A stretch of 64,000 nucleotides of DNA, taken from Lytechinus pictus. Its lineage: Eukaryota > Echinodermata > Echinoidea > Temnopleuroida > Toxopneustidae. The stretch spans positions 1,201,001-1,265,000 of the forward strand of contig NW_026974141.1 in the NCBI RefSeq assembly GCF_037042905.1, read 5' to 3'. Both the position numbers and the translations under genes were made by a program. Under the pieces are notes generated by a model. That model ran no database searches. It was not told the origin of the DNA and saw only the letters and a program-made list of their open reading frames with translations. Below, piece by piece: positions 9,740-19,275 of the stretch (position 1 is the stretch's first letter; each line of letters opens with the position of its first letter).

Positions 9740-12463
9740 TCATATGATGATTACGGTCTCATAATGGCAACTTTTGTACGGGAGCCTACGTAATGGGATG
9801 GGATTTCGGTCCTGTCTAGGGATACGCTCTGATACTGCACGGGCAATTCATGCAGTCCAAAATACGCGTTTCAATGTATCGCTAAAAAATTAAACTCTAA
9901 TAGTATAGAGGTGATAATTCAAGATACACCACATCCTGCTATACCTAGATGTATATTCCTCTGCGACAGATTGTCCAGTTTTGACAGCAGATGGTTTGCA
10001 GTCTTAAGCATCATTGTGACGTCATTCGCACTATCTTATTAGAAAAAGGGTTAGGTGTTTTTTTTTTCAATCAAGCACTAAATCAAGATTGTAAGATCGC
10101 TTTTGAAGAACGTGTAGATTGATGCAGTTCCTCAGCCAAATACGAGGAAAAGCTGAAACGTTTCTTTCAAAAAACTGAAAAAATGCACTCTATCCCCTAA
10201 ATCTGGAAAAGAAAAAATTGAAGTAAAACATGATTCTGTTCAATGGCGTAAATTCACTTTTTTTTTTCTCTTTTTTTATAGCAATTTCGGGTCTGCATGC
10301 ACTTACGAAATGTTGCGTAATTTCGTACCCAGGGATTTTGGTTTTACTTGAAAGTAAAAAGTCAGCATGCGACGCGGTTAAAAATGTTGCGCCGCGCATT
10401 TATCACGAAAACGTCGAGGGGGTTGAATTAGCCCCCAGTCTTATTAGGGTTAAACATACTGTATAGCTAAAAATCATGAAAAACAGTTATCAGGATGATC
10501 AGTATAATGAGCAACAATTCCTTAGTTAGAATTTAAACAAACACTTCTCCCTCTTCCATCTCAAGGCGTATGCATGTGCGGATTTAAAGGAGTTCACGCT
10601 TGCGATTGGTTCTAGTATAAAAGCAGAAAAATGATAATGAAGAATTGATTTTTTTTCAGAGAGTTCTGGATTTTAAACATTTTGATTTTTGACATCATTT
10701 GCGAGCAGCTCAACCATACATTCCTTAAATTTCTTTTTTTTATGTGGTACATAATGAACAATAATGTTCTTCTAATACCGTCAAAGGGGTGTGAAATGAT
10801 GTGGCTGATGATTATCTATCGCACAAGTAAATTCTTTTTTTTTATAGAAAATGTCCTTTTGTGGAATTTATATCACACGATAAATTGATTGATTGATTTG
10901 CCAATTCACCAAAATATACAGTAGCGTTAAAATTGATAGGCTTGAACAGGAAACCCATGAAAACTCGAGAACTTAATTTGAGTAGGGTCCTCAATATCAT
11001 GATTTTGAGATTATTCAACTCATGATATGTGAAATACTACCCCCAAAACCAACAAAAAGTCTCCTGAATGATTTTTTTTTAATATTATTATATTTAACTT
11101 GTAAAATTGTACAACATTAACCCACTAAAATAATTCATCTGCATTCTCACGAACCGTCGTATTGATCAGTCAATGAGGTAAGAATAAAAATCGATTTTGA
11201 GATTTTTGTAGAAAATTAAACTACAAGTCCTACTCTATACATAACTCAATTTCTAGGTAGCAATTCTTTTTAGTTTCTGAGATATAAGGGGATTTTCATT
11301 TCGATTCTATACAAGTTTTGGATATACCAAATCGTCGTATCTGCATTTTGCGTTGACTTTGTATGTGAAGAGGGGGAAGAGGGATACGACGTGTTGCTTG
11401 ATCGCGCGCGTTGAAATCGCTTTTTTTGTTGGATGCCCTATGGCGTTTTTGTACCGGGGAAAATCTACAAGCATGTAACTCTTTTGCGATATCTTCTCTA
11501 ATTCTTGGTTATGTGTAAAATAAATTCATCAATATTAAGCACTTGCCTTGGTCTTACACACTTTGTATAGGCCTATTTCTAGAAATAAAAATCTGCACGA
11601 CCTGGGAGAAAGAGTGTAAATTCTAGTAACCTTTGAAGTCTATTTTCTCTGAAATGGGTTTCGCACTGTCGTATTACGCGATATGGCGGTTCGGATGACC
11701 GCCGAGAAACAATTCAATAGGTGGGCACTCTGCTTAATCTAGGTGTGAAAATGCTGTCAAAGAAACTCTTGTTTCTCGTCTTATTGTCAGTGTGAAGAGA
11801 AAAAAAATACCTTTCAAGTAATCTCATTTTCATTATTACGTCTTGGAAACTTAGTTATGATTTTGACTATTTCCAGAGAACCTTTTCTCGCGACGTATTG
11901 ATGATTGGGGATGACAGGTCACGTAATTATGGTAAAGTCATTTGAGGGAAGATCTAAGGATATTCATCTAGAACAAAGGGTTTGCTGTCCAAGGCCTACG
12001 TGTACACTTGGGATCGGGCTTGAGATTTGCTGGATTGTGATGTCTAATCCAAAAACAGATTCATAATCTTATATCTTAGAGAATGAGATATAAGTATTAT
12101 CAGTTTAAATGTATAATAGAGGAGCAGATTTTCGGATCACTTCGTAAGGGAAATGAAAGGCGTTTGAATATTGTCATAGGATTTTTTTTTTGTGGGGGGG
12201 GGGGGTCAAGCAGCAAAAAACGTGCATTTTCTTCTTAAGGGTTGTAGTCCTACCATATAACTATATATAATATCATACTTTGAGAGGAGGAAATAATCAA
12301 TATCGATACTATCAAGTATTACAACTTCACTGAAATAACATTAGAAAACAGTTGGTTCGTTCATTGTCAAGCTGCCGTAGAATCAGGAAGAGAGGTGTAA
12401 AGATAATGCGGATAAGACAGTGATAGTGGTGCGCTTTGGAAATCCCCCGCAAAGTGATTACTT
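9740..12463. other. Intergenic, mostly empty
   Basis: Apart from the repeat at 10274-10453, I see only A/T-rich DNA with T runs and one G run at 12196. No start exon for the receptor could be proven here. Confidence 0.45.
10274..10453. mobile_element. Partial copy of the CCCTAATAAGACTGG element
   Basis: The sequence from ATTTCGGGTCTGCATGCACTT to CAGTCTTATTAGGGTTAA is the inverse of 31921-32060. The other end was not found. Confidence 0.7.
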
Positions 12464-13070
12464 AAAGGGATGGTCCGGGCTGAAAATATAAATGTCTAAA
12501 TAAATAAAGTAAAATTCACAAAGCAAAATGCTGATAATTTCATCAAGATCAGATAACAAATGAGTTATTGAATTTTAAAGTTTATCAATATTTTGCGTAA
12601 ACAGTTTTATGCACATCCCCATGAATATTCATTAGGTGGGCTGATGATGTCATATCCCCACTTTCCTTTTTCCTATTTTATTACATGAAATCATAATTGT
12701 TTAACTTTTTCATACATGTGTAAAAGATGTGTCTCCGTTATGATGAAATAAGTTGCGGCAATAAATAACTAATGCACTTAATCAATTGTCAATCCAGTTG
12801 TTTTAGTTCTTGGTAGAAAATTTTTGAATAAACCTAATTTCATATAATTAAATACAAAAGGACAAGTGGGGGTATGACATTATCAGCCCACCTAATGAAT
12901 ATTCATGAATACATGCCTAAAACTGTTTCACCTGAATAATGCATATTTTTTTTAATTCAATAACTTCGTTATTTGTTATCCAATTTTGATCAGATTTTCA
13001 GCATTTTGCTCTGGGATTTTTTTTCTATTTATTGAGATATAAATATCTCCAGCCTGGACCATCCCGGTAA
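12464..13070. mobile_element. 607-bp inverted-repeat MITE
   Basis: AAAGGGATGGTCCGGGCTG at the left mirrors AGCCTGGACCATCCCGGTAA at the right, and the arms match for roughly 190 bp. This includes CATGAATATTCATTAGGTGG and its inverse. The centre is unique A/T-rich DNA. Confidence 0.88.
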
Positions 13071-13242
13071 AGGTCAGTCCACCCCAACATGAAGTGGACT
13101 TGATTCGACAGAAAAACAAGACGATCAATTTAGCACTACACTGAAAAAGTCGTGGAAATAAGGAAGTAATGACATTTCAAATTCGCACAGGACAGGCGAT
13201 ATGCAAATGAGAAAGCAGGTGATGCCTCATTCTAGCTTACAT

Positions 13243-13384
13243 ACAAGGGCCCGTACGAGTATCATGAAGGGGGGGGGGGGCTGAACATGCAGAAAATCAC
13301 AATCCTTTGGTTATCTTGCGATCTTATAATTATAGACCTATATGGCCATTGAAAACCCACTGCTTCCCCTTACCGCGGCTCCTG
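13243..13384 (+). mobile_element. Degenerate copy of the CAGGGGCCGCGG element
   Basis: A G run is followed by CTGAACATGCAGAAAATCAC and it ends CTTACCGCGGCTCCTG, a decayed right terminal repeat. The interior matches the 731 and 6250 copies for about 40 bp. Confidence 0.55.
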
Positions 13385-13415
13385 ACTTATTTTCATATTC
13401 CATTTAAAAATAAGG

Positions 13416-13580
13416 GGCCCCGGAAACGGGGAGGGGGGTGGGGCAGGGTAGGCTTCAGCCCCCCCCTTCCAAAACCGTGTTAAAAAATGTAAAGACTTAC
13501 CATCTGATTGTGATTTTTTGCATGGTCAGCCAACCCCCCCCCCCCCACCACCACCTTCAAAACCGTTCCGTGGCCCCCGA
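13416..13580 (-). mobile_element. Inverted copy of the CAGGGGCCGCGG element
   Basis: On the minus strand it starts GGGGGCCACGGAACGGTTTT, then a G run, CTGACCATGCAAAAAATCAC and ACGGTTTTGGAAGGGG. On the plus strand the left border is GGGGCCCCGGAAACGG. It lies 30 bp from the previous copy, in the other orientation. Confidence 0.6.
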
Positions 13581-14505
13581 AATATCAAATACTTTCCCCC
13601 TTTGTTTGCCTATAATTTAGTTTCGATTTCTTGTAGAGAATGACAAATTAATATGACGATGGTTTGCGATGTTTTGGTCAAGATTCTCTAAATATTTGAA
13701 ATTAGAAATATTGGATATTTGACCCTCGATTTGCATACTAAAAAGATTGCATAATAACTGGATTTTTGTGCTTTTTTTGTTGTTTTCGTTATTGTCGTGT
13801 TTTTTTTGGGGGGGTGGGGGCTGATGAACAGAAACTTAAACATGCCATAATTTTATAATTTCGCATCATGCAGGTTTGATCGCATTTCCGATGCCCATTA
13901 AGTTTAATTTTTTTCTTCTTCTTCTTTTGTTAATTCAAATCAACTTGTTGTTGGTCAGGAGTTGACTTGGTCCGAGGGTTTTGTGAAAGCTCGCCGAAGA
14001 GGATCCATAAACAGAAGATATGAGAAAGTGTAATTTTGGAAATTGGTATATTGACTTCCTATTCCCAATAGGGTTTGATCAATTACCTGTTGAAAGATTT
14101 GAATAGTGTCTCAATATTGAAACTTTCAGGGGTTAAAAGGGAAAGTGAACACACACGGGCGTAAGGATGGGTGGGGGGCTTGGACCCTCCAAAAAAAAAT
14201 CCCGAACCGTTTTCACGACCAAGAAAAAAAAAGTGAAAAGGAAAATAAAGGAGAGAGAAAAATAAATAAAGAGATAATATATAATATTATATTTTTTCTG
14301 AATATCAAGTCAAAATCAATCACAAAAGTAAATTGTTATATTAAAAAAATCATGAATAAACAATAATAAACACTGGTTGTATAAACTGACTTGATCATGA
14401 CATGTCATATATAAATACCACTACTGTTGTATCCGAGTAAAAAACAAATGTAGTCTTACATTACAACTTATCAATGTTATTTGCCTAAATGTATTCAGCA
14501 ACCAC
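13581..14505. other. Intergenic, no gene recognised
   Basis: T-rich and A-rich stretches, a G run at 13809 and a lysine-biased short ORF at 14145. No domain seen. Confidence 0.5.
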
Positions 14506-14735
14506 GACGCGTCGTCCCCACGACGTGTCGTGGTTAAGACTCTCGTATTTCAATCTGAGGGACGTGGGTTCGATTTCCAGCCATGACGTGTTTTTCTTCT
14601 GCAAGAGATTTACCCACATTGTGCTGCACTCAACCCAAGTGAGGTAAATGGGTACCCGGTAAGAAATAATTCCTCGAATGCTAGAGCGCCCGATCAAGGT
14701 AGCCATGCTGAAGCCGGGGTAATAATAACATAATC
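14506..14735 (+). mobile_element. tRNA-derived SINE
   Basis: The head CGTGGTTAAGACTCTCGT with B box GGTTCGATTTC is followed by TGTGCTGCACTCAACCCAAG, GGTAAATGGGTACCCGG and AAGCCGGGGTAATAATAAC. Confidence 0.78.
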
Positions 14736-15520
14736 ATGTTTACCAGGGCACGCTATAGGAGAACAATTTTCAGAACTGAAGTCACTAGCCTGGGTAAAAA
14801 TATTATCATTATTATTAGCAACAACTATAAATGGCCTTGACGCCTTTCAAGGTTATTGCGTCAGTTATTATATACCATTGAATTCATCTACTTTTTTGTC
14901 AAACACATTTCTAAATTGCCACGTAATGCATCTGAGAATTATACGTCTCTCGTTAACCCTTTTCTGATGTAAACAACATTGGATTTAATTTTGTATTTCC
15001 ATTACGTAACGTTCACGCCTACATAAATACAATCTTTTCACGCGAAGAAAACTCATTCATGTCATAAAGTTAACTCATCATTTTAGTTACTTCGGACAGC
15101 GTAACTAACAAACTAACTAACTAACAAGCAATTCTACTCATGTCGTCGGGCTTGTATCACGAAGTAAAACGAAAAACAAGTTCCAGCTCTGGGCAATTCT
15201 TTCCCACAGACGAGGAAAATTAGCGGCACGCCTCCAAGCGTTAAAATTCAAATCTATCTCACTGCCGCAACCCGCGACCTCGAAAATTCCAAAATCAATA
15301 CAAAAAAAATCATAACAATAATTGAAGACATTATAAAACGTCAATATGCACATGTCAATGATAAGCAAAATACAACAATAATATCAATAAAAATAATAAT
15401 AGTAATGATAATAGTATAACAATGATGTTTATAACAATAATAACTATGCCTATATGCCGGCAGCAGATCCATGCTGAGAAAAATCATAGCCAAAAAAGAC
15501 CGAAGAATTGCTTGGTTTAT
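14736..15520. other. Intergenic, no gene recognised
   Basis: Contains TAACTAAC words near 15100 and an AAT-rich patch at 15370-15445. No gene supported. Confidence 0.45.
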
Positions 15521-16360
15521 TTCCAATTCGTCCAACGTCCACTATAATTTGGTCTACCATCAGTTCGTCCACTATCCAAATCGTCTAATTGCCAATTCGT
15601 CCACTCACCATTTCGCCTTATAACCAGTTGGTTCAATAGACATATAGTCCATATACCATTTGGTCTAATTGGACTCAGTGTTTATTGTTCAAAATGAATG
15701 AAAATGAAATGGATATTAGGCCAACTGGTTATGAGACGGATTAGTCATAGACGAAAATGGTGATTAGACGAAAAGATGATTGGACCAAATCGTCATTGGA
15801 CCAAATGAATGATAGACGAAATATTAATGGACGGAATGGCACTAGACTAAACCAAATTTTTGCAGGAGTTTCTGCATTTTATTCATAAATCAATAACAAA
15901 TGAAAAAATTGATACAATAACAATGACATAAATGAGTACATTTTTGTGTGACAATAAAAAATATAAATAATGTATAAGACTGAAAACTACATAAATAAAG
16001 CATGTAAAATAGTAAAGTGGGTACAAAATGCAGGGGCCAGCTATAATAAGCAGGTAACTGCTTGAAACAATAGCAGCCATGAGGGAGGGCTACATGGGAA
16101 CCGTAATAAATGTTATAATATAATTAGATAAAATGATGTCACGAAATAGAAAGTATGAAAGTTTAGATATTTAGTGGGGAGAGATAAGATAAAGTTTTTA
16201 AAAAGTGCGAGTGAGTGCAGGTGATACATTTAATAATTCTTAGAAATAAGAAACTTTTTCAATGAAGCTTTAAAAGAAAAAAAGAGACGCGGACTGTTTA
16301 AATGAAAGTAGACCCTGTGGTGAGTGGACGAGTTGGCAGTAAACGAATTGGCAATTTACC
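15521..16360. repeat. Element built of degenerate CCAATTCGTCCA words
   Basis: The left 200 bp repeats AATTCGTCCA/TTTGGTCTA words. Further right the inverse words (GGACCAAAT, GACGAAAT) follow, and the region closes with GTGGACGAGTTGGCAGTAAA. It may be one inverted-repeat element around an A/T-rich core. Confidence 0.6.
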
Positions 16361-16401
16361 CCCCAAAAATGAATCACTTTAATTAATAAATTCAAATTGA
16401 T

Positions 16402-16405
16402 AAAA
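16402..16405 (-). terminator. RNA polymerase III terminator of tRNA-Arg
   Basis: Four consecutive T on the minus strand, 6 bases after the tRNA 3' end, match the minimal Pol III termination signal. Confidence 0.6.
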
Positions 16406-16411
16406 TGAAAA

Positions 16412-16485
16412 TATCCCTGCCGGGACTCGAACCCGGAACCTTTGAATTAGAAGTCCAATGCGCTAATCCATTACGCCACAGGGAC
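16412..16485 (-). tRNA. tRNA-Arg (anticodon TCT)
   Basis: On the minus strand this folds into a full cloverleaf. The acceptor GTCCCTG pairs with CAGGGAT (one G-U). The A box is TGGCGTAATGG, the anticodon loop CTTCTAA gives anticodon TCT, and the B box is a perfect GGTTCGAGTCC. The discriminator is A. There is no intron, CCA is not encoded, and length is 74 nt. Internal promoter boxes and a following T-run make it a plausible functional gene, unlike the degenerate tRNA heads of nearby SINEs. Confidence 0.93.
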
Positions 16486-17036
16486 TGATTCGAACAACAA
16501 AGTTATTCATTGACCCTAAGTATTTCGTATTTATTTAGGTATTTAATGAACTCATAAGAACGCTTAAATTAGAATATACTTGCAGATTAGACAGAGCATG
16601 GTGAATGAGTGTGCAGAAGTGTGCAAATCGATAATAATATATTTGATATCACAAAAATCGTCTGCTTCTCAATTTGCTGCTCCAAAACTGAACCATCTTA
16701 ATTGAAAGGTATAATCTGTTACAGGACATCAGCCAACAAACGCCAAGAAGAGGAAAAAGATTCCTTTGTAAAGATCAGATTCGCCTCGGTAGCCGCTATT
16801 GTCAAAACACCTGTATGTTCTCATTAATATGCACATAATCAGGATACGGCGACTATGATTACATCAAAAGAATGCCCGCGTTAATCGTCCATTTCTTATA
16901 GGTCCATGGACAGAGCAAGACAATATCAATTATCTTAAAGATGATAAATATTATTTAGAGGAAAATGTCCAACATTACACAATTAAAGCAGAATGGAGTC
17001 GATTTTGCACTTCCTCTTGTGGACGTTTCCGAATAG

Positions 17037-17400
17037 AAATAATAATAATAATAATATATGTGATTTGTAATGCGCCAAATCCACTCGGCAGAGTGCCCAA
17101 GGCGCAGTGAAAGAAAGAAAGAACGAAAGAGGAAAAGTACAAATATAATAAATGATATGATATAGGTATATTTACCCAGGGTAGCCACTTCAGTTTCGAA
17201 AACGGGCCCTGCTATCATTATTACCCCGGCTTTACCTGAGCTGCCTAGGCGCTCAAGCATTCAAGGAATGTCTTCCTACCGGGTGCCCATTCACCTCACC
17301 TGGGTTGAGTGCAGCACAATGTGGATGAGTTTCTTGCGGTAGGAAATTACGCCATGGCTGGGATTCGAACCCACGACCCTCTGTTTCAAAGTCAGAAGAC
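17037..17400 (-). mobile_element. tRNA-derived SINE, minus strand
   Basis: Read on the minus strand it has the B box GGGTTCGAATCCCAGCCATG, then ATTGTGCTGCACTCAACCC, GGTGAATGGGCACCCGG and GCCGGGGTAATAATG. The tail carries TTTGGCGCATTACAAATC and an ATT repeat. Confidence 0.78.
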
Positions 17401-17559
17401 TAATCCAATAGTAATAGATTCAGGAACAATTAAGAGTATGAAGCATTTAATAGATCAGTCTTAAGGTAACGTCGGCTATGCAATAAATAAATATAAATAT
17501 AAATTTATTAAAAAATATATAATTGTTATATTTAAAGTATCTACATAATTTATAAATAA

Positions 17560-17765
17560 ATTAAAAATAATAATAATGTGTCCATTTATATAGCGCAGTT
17601 ACTATGTGCAGATGCTCAACTGTGCTTTGATACTTGATATCATATATTATTACACCGGCCGTAGCTGAGCCGCCATATTAATAGGCGCTAAAGCGTTCAA
17701 GGAATAAATCCTACTGGGTACCCATTCACCTCACCTGGGTCGAGTGCAGCACAATGTGGATAAAT
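17560..17765 (-). mobile_element. SINE body fragment, minus strand
   Basis: CCACATTGTGCTGCACTCGA, GGTGAATGGGTACCCAG and GGCGGCTCAGCTACGGCC are followed by CTGCGCTATATAAATGG and an ATT-rich tail. The tRNA head is missing. Confidence 0.65.
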
Positions 17766-17844
17766 TGAATAAACTTATGTTACTTCATCGTTCAGCTCAT
17801 GAAGGTATAGCTGGCATAATAACAATCACAATAATGATGAGGGT

Positions 17845-18045
17845 GACAATAATAATAATAATAATAACTATAATCCATATTTACCACGGACAGCCACTTA
17901 AGCTCTTATTAATGAGGGAGATTGCCCATCTCCGTTTAGCGCACAAGGTTCCATTCATTTTAAGTGTTTGGGATGATTCGGTCGGGATCGAATCCACGAC
18001 CTCCCGTTCTTCAGGCGGGCTCTCAACCACTTAGCCACCATCATG
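17845..18045 (-). mobile_element. tRNA-derived SINE of a second type
   Basis: The minus-strand head GGTGGCTAAGTGGTTGAGAG with B box GGATTCGATCC is tRNA-like. The tail ends in an ATT repeat. The body differs from the main family. Confidence 0.6.
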
Positions 18046-18168
18046 ATTATGTCTGATACAAGATCCTTCAATTCGTTTATATGAGGCTAAAGGGCCATTC
18101 ATGATATGTGCGGATAAGCCGAGTTGTTTTGTGCTCTTTAAGACCGACTTCGGCCTCGGAGTCTAGTA

Positions 18169-18343
18169 CACTCTAAAAAAACAAGTGCTAATTTAGCACT
18201 TAAGGAGCTATAATGACTGCACGTCGGAGTGCTGATTTTTTCATAATATGTTTTAAATCTTAACTAGAAAAGTCACCACTCCGAAGTGCAGTCACTACAC
18301 ACGCTCTGTGAGTGCTAAAATAGCACTTCATATTTTTAGAGTG
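18169..18343. mobile_element. 175-bp TIR MITE (CACTCTAAAAA)
   Basis: The ends CACTCTAAAAAAACAAGTGC and AGCACTTCATATTTTTAGAGTG are near-inverted. AGTGCTAAAATAGCACTT-type palindromes lie inside each arm. Same architecture as the GGTGTTA elements with a different word. Confidence 0.8.
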
Positions 18344-19085
18344 TGTGTGGTATTGGCATTGCCTATGGCATCGCACTCTAGTACCTCACCTTAGCTTCGG
18401 AGGTCTAAAATCCTTGGACTTGGCTTCGGGTTCGGTAGGCCTATAGGCCCTCGGACGAGGTCGGACGCGGCCGGGAAATAAGCAAGGAATAAAATAACTC
18501 TAGGTATAGTCACTTGTTCTACAATGTTTATACTGTATCAATTCAATTCAGTTCTTTATTTCATTTCCATTCAAAACATAATACAAAGTAATATAAAGTA
18601 ATATAAATCAAGTATCCACATTAAAGCTGAGCAAGATAATGTAATTCAGCGGAACAACCGACGCGTCTGCACCGAGGTTGACGCTTTTGGTCTCCACAAA
18701 CGTCCTGATTTATACGATAGTTCATCAGACATTGATAGATCTAACTATTTCGCATGGGAAATCATTAAAATTGTTTCAACCCTATATTTCATCCTTTTTA
18801 ACATTGCATTATGAGATATTGGTCGGCCTATGTGGACTTTGCCTGAGTAATATATATGCATTCCTACAGAAAGCAAATATAGTTGTTGACCACCACATGG
18901 ATGAGCTCCTGTCAAAGACCTCTGCGAAACGTTAAAAGGATCATTGTTATACTTTTCTTATCAGTTGTTCGACATCTCTTCAACCATGCTTAGTGAATGA
19001 CGTCTTCACTTATTCAAGAATTCAATTGAATAATTAATTCACCGTGATTTATTACGTAAATAATTTCCTTCATGTTTCTTTCCAG
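18344..19085. other. Upstream flank or intron of the receptor gene
   Basis: The GCTTCGGAGGTC-type repeats near 18390-18470 resemble the CTTCGGCCTCGGAG at 18147. 18540-18640 looks like a minus-strand retroelement 3' end (TTTATTTCATTTCCATTC). The segment 18660-18940 ends GACCTCTGCGAAACGTTAAA, a motif often seen in repeats. No promoter could be assigned. Confidence 0.4.
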
Positions 19086-19131
19086 GTACTTTGCTCTCTT
19101 GCGACTATCAGTACTTCTGTCTCGGCAAACG
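19086..19131 (+). CDS. aGPCR exon A: end of signal peptide
   Basis: A 46-nt exon follows the acceptor tttccag and precedes the donor gtaagt. Read in phase 0 it gives VLCSLATISTSVSAN plus one base, which resembles the hydrophobic core and cleavage site (SVSA/N) of a signal peptide. The terminal G joins GA of the next exon to make a Gly codon. An ATG at 19072 is out of this frame and would hit a stop soon after splicing, so a further upstream start exon is required. Confidence 0.7.
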
Positions 19132-19244
19132 GTAAGTATTCTAATGAGGCGAATTTCGAAGAAAATCCTTGCGTCGCTCACATGTGTCCGCATTTTTCAT
19201 CAAGCGCGCAGGAGTAAGCAGAGCACACAAGGTGTTATGTGTGT

Positions 19245-19275
<31 letters not shown>

